From positions 1-44,099 of the forward strand of contig JAGOHK010000030.1 of the NCBI GenBank assembly GCA_017996175.1: 44,099 nt of DNA, in the 5' to 3' direction. This stretch comes from Leptospiraceae bacterium (GTDB lineage Bacteria; Spirochaetota; Leptospiria; Leptospirales; Leptospiraceae). Under the pieces are notes generated by a model. The model did no database searches and had not been told where the DNA came from. It worked only from the letters and a program-made list of their open reading frames with translations. Both the position numbers and the translations under genes were made by a program. Of the stretch, positions 1 to 8,100 are shown one piece after another (the first letter of the stretch is position 1; every line of letters starts with the position of its first letter).

Positions 1-22
1 GTGTTCCTCTTATCTGGATAAT

Positions 23-577
23 TCAAAGGTCTTCAAAAAAATCATCTTTGTGCCAATTGAATGGATTTTCCTGAATATATTTTCGTATACGATTGCATTC
101 TTCCTCGTTTCGAACAATGCGATCATGGTATCTGGTCTGCCATTCAAATTCAATATTATTTTTCCGCGCATACATGGTAACAGATGATTTAAAACCACGA
201 ACAATCGAACCCAACGTTTTCCGTTGTGGTTGTAACCGTTGTTGGTTTTGTTGCAATTGTAGAGACGCGATGCATCGCGTCTCTACGGTATTGTAATCAT
301 TATCCCCAATAAATATAATTCCATGAAAATGATTGGGCATAACAACAAATGCATCCAATTCTAAATTCATATCCGGTCGAATGGACGGGGTTTTTATCCA
401 TTCCGATTCCACAATTTTTCCAATTTCGGTATATTCCATTTGATCATTCATTATTTTTCCAAAATAATGTTTTCGATCCTGTGTACATATCGTTATAAAA
501 TACGCACCCGCATTCGAATAATCCCACCATTGCGCCCGCGCCGATTCAATCCGATATTTATTTTGAAATTTTGTCAT
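23..577 (-). CDS. RAYT-type (REP-associated tyrosine) transposase, Y1_Tnp/IS200-like
   Basis: 184 residues, close to the usual RAYT length. Residues 77-88 carry the HUH-type metal-binding signature VMPNHFHGIIF. The C-terminal RYHDRIVRNEEECNRIRKYI block contains the presumed catalytic tyrosine region and is followed by QENPFNW, the usual RAYT ending. The family is known to nick and join single-stranded DNA at REP-like palindromes. A 28-bp palindrome sits inside its own coding sequence (about residues 98-107, read VETRCIASLQ) in a Gln-rich linker between the HUH part and the helix preceding the tyrosine, and another lies 39 bp upstream of its start. It lies 102 bp downstream of hsdS on the same strand. 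Both signature motifs are intact, so it may be active. Confidence 0.9.
   Translation of the reverse strand: MTKFQNKYRIESARAQWWDYSNAGAYFITICTQDRKHYFGKIMNDQMEYTEIGKIVESEWIKTPSIRPDMNLELDAFVVMPNHFHGIIFIGDNDYNTVETRCIASLQLQQNQQRLQPQRKTLGSIVRGFKSSVTMYARKNNIEFEWQTRYHDRIVRNEEECNRIRKYIQENPFNWHKDDFFEDL
259..286. repeat. 28-bp perfect palindrome, copy 1, inside the transposase gene
   Basis: Half-site GTAGAGACGCGATG followed directly by its exact reverse complement. It is in frame within the transposase and adds about nine residues to a linker. The same core (AGACGCGATGCATCGCGTCT) recurs at three other places within 1.8 kb. Confidence 0.95.
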
Positions 578-615
578 TGTCGTTTTCCGTCGTCCATTGT
601 CATTTTTATATACAA

Positions 616-645
616 CGTAGAGACGCGATGCATCGCGTCTCTACG
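616..645. repeat. 30-bp perfect palindrome, copy 2, between transposase and hsdS
   Basis: Same 28-bp palindrome as copy 1, extended by one matching base pair at each end (C...G). It lies upstream of the transposase start and downstream of the hsdS stop, so it may also act as a hairpin between the two genes. Confidence 0.95.
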
Positions 646-683
646 ACAATAACGTCCGCGTAAAACAATAACGTCCCCGTTAT
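646..683. repeat. Two tandem 19-bp units overlapping the hsdS stop
   Basis: The units at 646-664 and 665-683 both begin ACAATAACGTCC and differ at only a few positions near their ends. The second unit contains the hsdS stop codon (680-682). Confidence 0.6.
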
Positions 684-1969
684 ACAATCCTAATCCGTCC
701 CGTCAACAATTCCTGCATCATTCCCTGTTTGATCTGTTTGGTTTTTTCTAATTTCTTTTCTAGCATTTCAATTTCGGAATCCATATCGCTTAACGTTTCT
801 GCAATGGCGGTTTGTTCGGACACACTTGGAAGACCAAGAGGATATGATTTTAGTTGTGGTAAATCAACTCCTGTTTGTCCAGAAGAACGCTGAGATAGTT
901 TTTCAACAAAATTGAATATGATATCTTGCTTTAAAAAATAATAAGCATATTCTTTAACTATTTTGTCTGTAGGGATAGCTTTTAGTAGTGCTACATTATA
1001 AGCACCTTCCAATCCTTTTAAAATTTGAAAGATAGGAGGACCATATCGACCAATCATAATATCTTCTTTGTTACAAAATCTCCGAGCAAGATTTTTTGGT
1101 ATATAGGTTTCATACTTATTAGTTTTATAATCTCTAATTTGTAATAATCTAATATAACCTTCTTTATAAACAGGACGAAAAGTTGTTAACGGAGGCTGAG
1201 AACCACCTTGAAAGGTAATTACATCTCCAACACTTTTCACCTCCCAATCCACCGGTATCAATCCAACTTCTGTTTGCCTGTAGCCTCTTGGGATGGTTGT
1301 TGAGACACCTGTGGAGACGCGATGCATCGCGTCTTTACTGTAGGTGTTAAAGCCGGGCAATCTCGTTTTTCCCGTCAACAACTCCTGCATCGTTCCTTTT
1401 TTAATCAGCTTTTTCTTTTCGATGAGCTTTTCTAGTGTTGTTAGCAGTTCATCTGTATCGCTTAACGCTTCTGCAATGGCAGTTTGTTCGGGGAGTGGTG
1501 GGAGGGGGATAGGTATTGAATTGCAATTTTCTTTATTCATATATGGAACTGCTGTTTTTGTAGCAATATTTTCCATATATTGTTTTTGATTTATAAGAGA
1601 ATATAACAGATAGTTTTGATTTAATAAATTACTTGGTAGGAATGCATGTAATTGCTGATTAATAACGATGTTTGTTTCTGCCATTGTTACTATTCCAAAA
1701 TCGCCTACACATGAAATGATAATTGAATTTTTAGGAACTATTCGAGAACCAACTTTTTTTGCTTCTTCCTTTGAAATAAACAAATTAAGTTTTGAAGTGC
1801 TAACTTTGTTTCCTTTTATATCAGGAGTTGTTATCCAAGGAATATCTCCATTGAATAGCCTTGGCTTATTTCTTCCAGGAACAATACAATCACAAAGACT
1901 TCCAACACTTTTAATTTGCCAATCTTCTGGTATAATTCCGATTTCTGTTTGTTTGTAGCCTTTTTTCAT
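680..1969 (-). CDS. hsdS: Type I restriction-modification specificity subunit HsdS
   Basis: 429 residues built as two similar halves, the normal HsdS plan: each half starts with a GY(K/R)QTE(I/V)G(I/L)IP(E/V)DW block, continues with a variable target recognition domain and ends in a helix of the type EQTAIAEALSD...MQELLTG (about residues 160-202 and 382-424). The subunit sets the DNA sequence recognised by HsdM and HsdR. An AGGA ribosome-binding site lies about 8 bases before the ATG. A palindromic element (1311-1338) is inserted in frame at residues 211-220, exactly between the first helix and the second half, lengthening the linker by about 20 residues (from NTYSKDAMHRVST onward). Downstream in transcription comes the transposase; no HsdR is in the window. 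Confidence 0.93.
   Translation of the reverse strand: MKKGYKQTEIGIIPEDWQIKSVGSLCDCIVPGRNKPRLFNGDIPWITTPDIKGNKVSTSKLNLFISKEEAKKVGSRIVPKNSIIISCVGDFGIVTMAETNIVINQQLHAFLPSNLLNQNYLLYSLINQKQYMENIATKTAVPYMNKENCNSIPIPLPPLPEQTAIAEALSDTDELLTTLEKLIEKKKLIKKGTMQELLTGKTRLPGFNTYSKDAMHRVSTGVSTTIPRGYRQTEVGLIPVDWEVKSVGDVITFQGGSQPPLTTFRPVYKEGYIRLLQIRDYKTNKYETYIPKNLARRFCNKEDIMIGRYGPPIFQILKGLEGAYNVALLKAIPTDKIVKEYAYYFLKQDIIFNFVEKLSQRSSGQTGVDLPQLKSYPLGLPSVSEQTAIAETLSDMDSEIEMLEKKLEKTKQIKQGMMQELLTGRIRIV
1311..1338. repeat. Palindromic element, copy 3, inside hsdS (imperfect)
   Basis: GTGGAGACGCGATG then CATCGCGTCTTTAC. The central 20 bp are a perfect palindrome identical to copies 1 and 2; the outer arms have mismatches at two positions. 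The insertion keeps the hsdS frame open, read on the minus strand as KDAMHRVSTG. Confidence 0.93.
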
Positions 1970-2036
1970 TTAAGATTCCTTTTTGTATTGTAATACTTAT
2001 GGGGACTCGATGCCTGTGGAGACTGTGGAGGGCACT

Positions 2037-2064
2037 GTGGAGACGCGATGCATCGCGTCTTTAC
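2037..2064. repeat. Palindromic element, copy 4, upstream of hsdS
   Basis: Identical over 28 bp to copy 3 (GTGG arm, TTTAC arm). It lies in the 118-bp gap between the YhcG-like gene and hsdS. Just to its left (about 2000-2036) are partial echoes such as GGGGACTCGATG and two GTGGAG(A/G) strings, which look like degenerate pieces of the same element. Confidence 0.93.
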
Positions 2065-2087
2065 GATGTTGTTGTGGTAACCTCTTC

Positions 2088-2768
2088 TCATTCTATTTCC
2101 CTCATCGCCATACGATGCTTTGCAATTTCGATTGCTTTGTGGAGTTTCTCTTGTAATACTTTTTGGGAAGGGAGCAAAGTGAGATATTCCGCTACTCGGA
2201 TATTGCTTGTGTCTAATTGTAGAAGTTCGATATGCTCTTCGTTTTTGCCGGAGCAGAGAATTAATCCAATGGGTAGGTTTTCCCCTTCTACCATTTCGTT
2301 CTTTTGTAAATAGCGGAGGTATAATTCCATTTGCCCCTTGAATCCTGCTTCGAATTCTCCGATTTTTAAATCAATCGCAACTAGGCATTTTAATCTGCGA
2401 TGATAAAATAATAGATCAATGTAATAATCTAGAATAGCTAAAATATGAGTCCAACTCAATTGTCGTATCAATGATACGACAATCTCTTGCTCAGGGAATA
2501 CATTAGCAAACTGCATCATTCTTCTTAGATTCTTTTCCAAAAAAGATGTTCCATATTCTGTTTCCAACTGTCTCGATAATGTCGCAACAACCTGCTTTCC
2601 ATACTCCGCTCTTTCATTCTTTAAAACTTCTTCATTAATTCTTTTACCGATTTTCCAATACAATAAACTCATTGCTGCATTTACAGAAACGGTTACTTGT
2701 TGTTTACTGCTCTCTATTAGTGCTTTTATCTCAGAAAAAATATCTATCTTGGAAATTTCTTTTTGCAT
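2088..2768 (-). CDS. YhcG/DUF1016-family PDDEXK nuclease with an internal deletion
   Basis: 226 residues, where the family is usually about 340-370. Residues 1-110 are a good DUF1016 N-terminal part (YWKIGKRI, EYGKQVVATLSRQLETEYG, FPEQEIVVSLIRQLSWTH). Residues 115-160 are the nuclease core YYIDLLFYHRRLKCLVAIDLK with the Asp and D-x-K metal-binding positions, then GQMELYLRYL and GLILCSGK. The roughly 100-residue segment that normally links them is missing, without a frameshift, at about 2425-2440. YhcG-like genes are often found within type I RM loci between hsdM and hsdS, as here. An AAGGA ribosome-binding site precedes the ATG. Activity is doubtful because the helix before the core is lost. 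Confidence 0.85.
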   Translation of the reverse strand: MQKEISKIDIFSEIKALIESSKQQVTVSVNAAMSLLYWKIGKRINEEVLKNERAEYGKQVVATLSRQLETEYGTSFLEKNLRRMMQFANVFPEQEIVVSLIRQLSWTHILAILDYYIDLLFYHRRLKCLVAIDLKIGEFEAGFKGQMELYLRYLQKNEMVEGENLPIGLILCSGKNEEHIELLQLDTSNIRVAEYLTLLPSQKVLQEKLHKAIEIAKHRMAMREIE

Positions 2769-2974
2769 ATAGTCCTTATCTTACCTTCCCTTTGAACTAT
2801 TCGAATTTTTCGAGTAGTTGCAGATTCATTGTCTTTGTGCAAGGGTGCGTTGCACAATTTCTTTATATATCCTAATTTTCTGGACACTGTCTGGAATATT
2901 GGGATAGTATTTTCGTAAAGGCGACAGGCTGGGACGTTGTTACTATTCATTGTATTGTCCTTTTTTATTTTCTT

Positions 2975-3019
2975 AATCCTTTAAATAATCCTGCTAATCC
3001 CTAAATCCTGAAAATCCTG
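2975..3019. repeat. Short AATCCTG-type direct repeats
   Basis: AATCC(T/C) occurs five times in 45 bp, several times as AATCCTG, in the gap between hsdM and the YhcG-like gene. It resembles a dispersed intergenic repeat found in many bacterial genomes; no coding potential is seen in it. Confidence 0.5.
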
Positions 3020-3040
3020 ATTCAGACAGTGTTTTCCTTT

Positions 3041-5443
3041 TCATTCCACAACTCCCATCTTCTTCAAATGCTTATTCACTTTCTTCTCCAACTCCTCCAC
3101 TTTTGTATCTAGAACAGATAGAGGTGTTTCATAGCGTTCGGCGAGTTCGATGAGTCTGCGGCTGATTGTTTGGCTTACTCTATCCATTTCGGAATGAACT
3201 TGTTTTTCTAGTGTGGCTAACCATTTGTCATCCACAACTAGACTTTTGATTTCCTCTTCTTTTAGTTTTGGATATTTCTCTAGTAGTTTTTTGTCTAAAG
3301 CAATGTTTGCATCTTTTATTTTTTTATTCAGTTCTGGGATGGATTCGGATACTTGTAAGTATTCTTCTAGAATCTTTTTTTCTTCCGATGCTTCTTTGTT
3401 GTTAGTGATTTCTTTTAGTCTTGCAGAAACTGTTGCTTTGTTGATTCTCTCGAAGTCTGCGAATAATCCATCTTCGCCTCCATTCTCTTCTTCGATTTCT
3501 TTTAATCTACTTTGTTTGGATTCAAGTTCTGATTCTAGGTTTTCAATCTCTTGTTTTTCTTTTTGGAAATACTTTGCGATGACTAATTCTTTTGGAATCA
3601 AATCACAATACCAACCTTTATCTATTGGTTTTCCTTTTACTGTTTCAATGATACGCCTTGTTTCTGCCTTCCATCCGTCTTGGGATAATAGGTAACAATC
3701 ATCTTGCATGGTTTCATACCAGAAATCCATCAAGTGTTGGTAGATGTCATATTGGTCTATGAGTTTATCTCCTTCAAAACACTTTAGGATACTCTCGCTT
3801 ATCTCATGGATTAATTCTTTTGGTTTAAATCCTTTTTTTAAATTCTTTAACTCTGTGAGATGTTTCTTTTTCCATTTGGAATATTTAGATTCTACTTCCC
3901 GCGAAAAATTCTGAAATTCGGAATGTTCAAAGATTTTAGTTTTGATTGCATCTTTTTCTACTTTGATTTGCGAATACTCTTTGTTTTGCCCTTTTCCAAA
4001 TAATACTTTTTGCAAAGAAGGACAGACTTCCCAGAATCCAGAAAGAGATTCTATATCCCGATTCGGAATTTCTCCCGTGAGGTGTGCTTTTATATCTTGG
4101 ATGTCCTCTTCCTCTTGGGTGTCGATATAACGAGAAATATTTAAGTTGTATCCATTAGCCTCAATTTCCGAATTAGGAACAAAGCGGGCATACTTTTCAG
4201 AATCCGCGTGGCTATTGAATATATCTACAATCTTATGAATGTCTCTACTTCTCAGACGATTCTTATCACCGTCTTTCATAAAACCACGACTTGCATCAAT
4301 CATAAAGATACCTTTTCGATTTTTGCTTTCTTCTTTATCTAAAATAAGAATACAAGCAGCAATTCCCGTTCCGTAAAATAGGTTTTGCGGCAGTCCAATA
4401 ATTCCTTTGATAAATCCCTGTTTGATTAGATTCGTTCGAATATCGCCTTCCACATTTCCACGAAATAAAACTCCATGCGGTAAAATACAAGCCCCTTTGC
4501 CCGTGCTTTTCATTGATTTAATGATATGCAGCAAATACGCATAATCCCCATTCTTAGCAGGAGGAATTCCAAATCCAACAAAACGATGAAACGAATCATC
4601 TACTCCGTCGATTATCATTCCAGTCAACCAACTCTTATCACTAAATGGTGGATTAGCCACTACCATATCTGCTTGTTTGATTTCATTTCCATTTTTAAAT
4701 AAGGGGTTAGTCAATGTATTCCCCTGTTTGATTTCTGCACCTGGGTTATTGTGTAGAATCATATTCATGCGAGCCATACCAGCAGTAGCCACATCTTTTT
4801 CTTGACCATAGAGTGTAATAACATTATTAAACTCATCGGATACTTTTAAAAGCAGAGACCCAGAACCACAGGTTGGATCATATCCTATCATACTTGGAGT
4901 AACTTTTTTAATTTGGAAACTAATAATCTTTGCAATCATAAGACTGACTTCGGAGGGAGTATAAAATTGTCCTTTGCTCTTTCCACTTTGTTGCGCGAAG
5001 TTTCTCATCAGAAATTCATAGGCATCTCCGAGAATATCATCATGCTCGGCGCGATTGTTACTAAAGTCTAAAGCCTTATCTTCAAAAATAGAAATTAGGT
5101 TAGTCAACTTCTCAACCATTTCTTTTCCATCGCCTAATTTCTCTTTGTCGCTAAAGTCCGGCATCCCACTCAAACCGTTTGCTTCTTTAATCGGTCCGAT
5201 GATTTTTTTATTGATGTCTTCCCCGATAGAAGGTTTTCCCTTTAACTTCACCATATCGCTAAAGCTAGAACCTTTCGGAATATTGATTGGCGCAAATGCC
5301 TGTCCTGCGTATTTATCGCTTACATATTTGATAAAGAGCAAAACCAAAACATAATCCTTATACTGGCTTGCATCCATCCCCCCGCGCAACTCATCGCAAC
5401 TTCTCCACAAAGCACTATACAACTCGGATTTTTTAACTGCCAT
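3041..5443 (-). CDS. hsdM: Type I restriction-modification DNA methyltransferase subunit HsdM
   Basis: 800 residues. The N-terminal HsdM helical domain (SALWRSCDELRGGMDASQYK) is followed by the N6-adenine methyltransferase fold: SKGQFYTPSEVS, the S-adenosylmethionine site DPTCGSGSLLLKV, and the catalytic NPPF in MVVANPPFSDKSW. It methylates adenines at the site chosen by HsdS. About 300 extra residues at the C-terminus beyond the common 500-residue form are rich in charged coiled-coil sequence (residues about 640-790), a known long HsdM variant. An AAGGA site lies about 11 bases before the ATG. It is the first gene of the RM run; the 272-bp gap to the next gene holds only repeat-like sequence. 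Confidence 0.95.
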   Translation of the reverse strand: MAVKKSELYSALWRSCDELRGGMDASQYKDYVLVLLFIKYVSDKYAGQAFAPINIPKGSSFSDMVKLKGKPSIGEDINKKIIGPIKEANGLSGMPDFSDKEKLGDGKEMVEKLTNLISIFEDKALDFSNNRAEHDDILGDAYEFLMRNFAQQSGKSKGQFYTPSEVSLMIAKIISFQIKKVTPSMIGYDPTCGSGSLLLKVSDEFNNVITLYGQEKDVATAGMARMNMILHNNPGAEIKQGNTLTNPLFKNGNEIKQADMVVANPPFSDKSWLTGMIIDGVDDSFHRFVGFGIPPAKNGDYAYLLHIIKSMKSTGKGACILPHGVLFRGNVEGDIRTNLIKQGFIKGIIGLPQNLFYGTGIAACILILDKEESKNRKGIFMIDASRGFMKDGDKNRLRSRDIHKIVDIFNSHADSEKYARFVPNSEIEANGYNLNISRYIDTQEEEDIQDIKAHLTGEIPNRDIESLSGFWEVCPSLQKVLFGKGQNKEYSQIKVEKDAIKTKIFEHSEFQNFSREVESKYSKWKKKHLTELKNLKKGFKPKELIHEISESILKCFEGDKLIDQYDIYQHLMDFWYETMQDDCYLLSQDGWKAETRRIIETVKGKPIDKGWYCDLIPKELVIAKYFQKEKQEIENLESELESKQSRLKEIEEENGGEDGLFADFERINKATVSARLKEITNNKEASEEKKILEEYLQVSESIPELNKKIKDANIALDKKLLEKYPKLKEEEIKSLVVDDKWLATLEKQVHSEMDRVSQTISRRLIELAERYETPLSVLDTKVEELEKKVNKHLKKMGVVE

Positions 5444-5593
5444 TTTTGATTTGTTCCTTACTTCTTGTTTGAATATTTATAATTTCGGTATGTCCGATTT
5501 CATTATGACTATTATAATGTGTACTAGGACAAATTAGAGTGTAAATGGTCGGTTTTTTGTGTCAAGGGGGAAAGTTGCTTTTCCATTTCTGAA

Positions 5594-5674
5594 TCAATTT
5601 CTGTCATAATATAATTCCTCCGAGTAAAGGCGCTTTAATTCTTTTGGAACGATCTCCCACCTATAAATATTTTT
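5594..5674 (-). pseudogene. Possible C-terminal relic of a lost gene
   Basis: After a stop at 5675-5677 a frame stays open and reads KNIYRWEIVPKELKRLY followed by SEELYYDRN and a stop. It looks like a normal protein C-terminus but has no start codon and overlaps the end of the upstream gene in another frame. Overlapping it, a 23-codon ORF starts at 5607 with a GGAGG site 9 bases upstream (MTEIDSEMEAT...) and stops at 5536. No family is recognised. It may simply be chance. Confidence 0.3.
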
Positions 5675-6542
5675 CTATCTTCTTAAAAATGTTTTTTCCG
5701 ATATATTCAAAAAAGTAGTCTTCGCTAATTTCTTCTTCTCTTTTGATTTTATTCTTTGGTAAATCTTTTTTGAGAATAAAACAATTTTGATGATGACCAA
5801 AAGGAACATTTTGATATGCTTCATTGTGCAGAATGGGTATTACCTTCATTATTGAATCCATTTGTAACCTTTTTTTTATGTCCGCCTCTCCGAATATAGA
5901 CTCTGTAAGAATTTCTAAAAATTCAGAATCTTTTTTAAATTCACAATAATTTATTGATATATGGTGAAAGCATCCAAGTTGGGCTGACTTAGTCTTTGGA
6001 TATTTCTCTATACCACTCTTATCTAAAAATATTCTATTATTAAATAATTTCCTCGATACTTCAATGCCAAACCTTTCTGCTTTTTTTTTGGATAATTTAT
6101 GTAAATTATCTCCGTTTATAATTTTTAATAAAAGTGCAAAGTATGTTGAATACCCAAAGCTTATCCAAAACTCATTCTCCTTTTTTTCTGTAAGGATTTT
6201 ACTAGAATTTAATTCCGCTTCTTGATTTGTTGGATCGTCTTTCCATACATTGAATTTGTATTCATCAATTGAATCATAAATTATTGATTTGGATAAATTA
6301 ATAAACTTTAGAATTTGAGAATTATTCTGTATAAAAAGTAAGGTTGAAAATAATGGAGTCATTACTAAATTTGGAAATACTCCATGCCGAGGATCTAGAG
6401 TGCTAATTTCAGTTTTTAATTCCTTATTCCAGAAAGGTTCATTTTCTAGTTTGTTGCTTTCATTTTTTTTTGGAGGTGCCATTCCTATTAGTTTTAAAAT
6501 CATTAAATGGCAACCTCTCGTTTGCTCACTAAGCAGAAACAT
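5661..6542 (-). CDS. Unrecognised 293-residue protein beside the HEPN cassette
   Basis: No family recognised. The frame is long and open, with charged and aromatic-rich soluble sequence (WNKELKTEISTLDPRHGVFP, EFWISFGYSTYFALLLKI, AQLGCFHHISINYC, FGHHQNCFILKKDLP). There is no signal peptide or clear membrane helix. The start is uncertain: the ATG at 6482 (MAPPKKNESNK) is more protein-like than the one at 6542, but neither has a convincing ribosome-binding site. It lies 72 bp (or 132 bp) after the HEPN gene on the same strand and before hsdM, so it may belong to the same defence-type cassette; that is inference from position only. Confidence 0.6.
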   Translation of the reverse strand: MFLLSEQTRGCHLMILKLIGMAPPKKNESNKLENEPFWNKELKTEISTLDPRHGVFPNLVMTPLFSTLLFIQNNSQILKFINLSKSIIYDSIDEYKFNVWKDDPTNQEAELNSSKILTEKKENEFWISFGYSTYFALLLKIINGDNLHKLSKKKAERFGIEVSRKLFNNRIFLDKSGIEKYPKTKSAQLGCFHHISINYCEFKKDSEFLEILTESIFGEADIKKRLQMDSIMKVIPILHNEAYQNVPFGHHQNCFILKKDLPKNKIKREEEISEDYFFEYIGKNIFKKIEKYL

Positions 6543-6614
6543 TCTAATTGAATTCTATAATTTAACAAAACAGTGGTTAATTACATTATATTTTAGCTAC
6601 CACAAAGGTTGAAT

Positions 6615-7217
6615 TTAGTTACCAATTTGTCTTATCCAATCCCGAATAGTAATTCCAACTCTTTCGATATCCTCCAGAGTTAGCTGTCCGCTATGCATGA
6701 TAACATTTCTTGATCTCTCTAATGATTTAACACTATGTCTTACCCAATCTGGATCCCCGCAAAGATCTACAAAAAAAGTCCAATTCTTCTCATTGCAAAT
6801 TATAGATACCAAATCCTTCAGTTCAGTAAAATAGATTGGATTTAATCCTCTTGGGTTATGCCATCTATTTTGCTTTTCGTCAGCTTGTTTAGTCTCTGCT
6901 CTTTTTCTAATGTCATTTGAAATTGAATCAGAACTCCACCAATTTTCACCTTTTTGACTTAATAGCATTTCACTAATAATTTTTCGAAGCATATTTTCAA
7001 ATGCCGAAATCGCAATATAGACAGCGGACATTTTTCTTGAATTGTCAACGAGATCTTTATCGAGAAAATCTAAGCTTACTTTTTTTGATATACTTTCCAA
7101 TGAAAGCTCGGATGACTGCATAGGTGGGGTTAACTGCTTGTTTATATTTTCTTGAAGGACTTGCGCTTTAAAAATAAAACCGGCAATTTTATTATCTTTA
7201 CCATCTAGTGGATTCAT
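6615..7217 (-). CDS. Swt1-like HEPN-domain protein, probable RNase
   Basis: 200 residues. Residues about 60-200 match the Swt1-type HEPN pattern: a first helix AVYIAISAFENMLRKIISE, then WW, an internal RWHNPRG and YFTELKDLVSIICNEKNW, and the signature R170-N-V-I-M-H175, an R-x4-H motif that in active HEPN domains forms the RNase site. The start ATG overlaps the stop of the upstream DUF5343 gene (ATGA), pointing to translational coupling. HEPN RNases are common toxins or effectors in toxin-antitoxin, abortive-infection and restriction loci; here it lies directly beside a type I RM set. The real target is not visible from sequence. Confidence 0.8.
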   Translation of the reverse strand: MNPLDGKDNKIAGFIFKAQVLQENINKQLTPPMQSSELSLESISKKVSLDFLDKDLVDNSRKMSAVYIAISAFENMLRKIISEMLLSQKGENWWSSDSISNDIRKRAETKQADEKQNRWHNPRGLNPIYFTELKDLVSIICNEKNWTFFVDLCGDPDWVRHSVKSLERSRNVIMHSGQLTLEDIERVGITIRDWIRQIGN

Positions 7218-7822
7218 AAAAGATTTTCTCTTATAGATTTAAAAATTGCATCATAAACCTGCTTATCACGAGTTGTAGGTAATTCTATGTTAATTGAATA
7301 CTTTAAAGACAATTCTTTAGGAGGGTGTCTTTGATCTATTGTTTTTATTGGATTATCATCAATTTTATTTTTTTCTTTATCATGTATTTTAGCAATTCCA
7401 GTAAAATCAGCCAAAGTACACAGCGTTACGAATGTTGCTGCCATTTTCGTAAGCACCGGATCTCCTTTTTTTCCTTGTAATAAAGACTTTAATTTCCCTT
7501 TTACTTGTTCGTTCTTGAGCTCATAAGATTTTTGGTTAACAGCAAATAAATCAGAGTATGCTTCTCTAATCCCTTGTGCTAAAACAATTTTAGAATTATC
7601 ATCATCCAAGTAGTCATAATAGCGTTGCTTTGGAGCACCACTTTCATCGATAAAATTTAAAGCTTTCAATACATTCACAAAGGGTCTATCGTTTACACTC
7701 GTAAACCCAAGATCGTAAAGAAATTTTGTCGTGAATTTATCTGGAGCTTGCGCTTGTTTCAAAGCATCGAATATTTGAGGTACATTTTTAACCTGTGAAT
7801 AGTAAACTTCTGTTATTCCCAT
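7214..7822 (-). CDS. DUF5343-family protein
   Basis: 202 residues. The N-terminal two thirds (VPQIFDALKQAQAPDKFTTK, FLYDLGFTSVNDRPFVNVLK, LNFIDESGAPKQRYYDYLDD, IREAYSDLF) matches what I know of DUF5343, a family found in accessory regions and probably a helical DNA- or protein-binding domain related to winged helices. The C-terminus (residues 155-202) is divergent. An AAGGA site precedes the ATG. It is co-translated with the HEPN gene by a 4-base overlap, so it is the natural candidate for its partner, regulator or antitoxin. That role is inference. Confidence 0.72.
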   Translation of the reverse strand: MGITEVYYSQVKNVPQIFDALKQAQAPDKFTTKFLYDLGFTSVNDRPFVNVLKALNFIDESGAPKQRYYDYLDDDNSKIVLAQGIREAYSDLFAVNQKSYELKNEQVKGKLKSLLQGKKGDPVLTKMAATFVTLCTLADFTGIAKIHDKEKNKIDDNPIKTIDQRHPPKELSLKYSINIELPTTRDKQVYDAIFKSIRENLL

Positions 7823-8100
7823 ATATCTTCCTTAGATATTAACTAATGTATACAATCTAGATTTTTGTAGCTAGCTGCTATTTGATGCATTTCCTAAAAT
7901 ATGTCAACGGTAAAACTACAGAAAACAATTTCATCAGGGATGATTAATTGGATATATTGATAGAAAAATGTAATGATTTGGTTAAACGAATGATATCAAT
8001 CTAGCTACATCATCTCCAAATACAAAGGAAGCTAAGGCAGGTTATAATATTTTTTTTTATTAGCTTTAGATTATCTATCTGTACCAAACTTAAAAATTCC

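Noticed and set aside
1..22. A possible hsdR beginning left of the window
   Set aside because: Only about 20 bases lie beyond the transposase; nothing can be said about an HsdR there.
3213..3695. 160-codon plus-strand ORF opposite hsdM
   Set aside because: It is Ser/Phe-rich, mirrors the charged coiled coil of HsdM and has no independent support.
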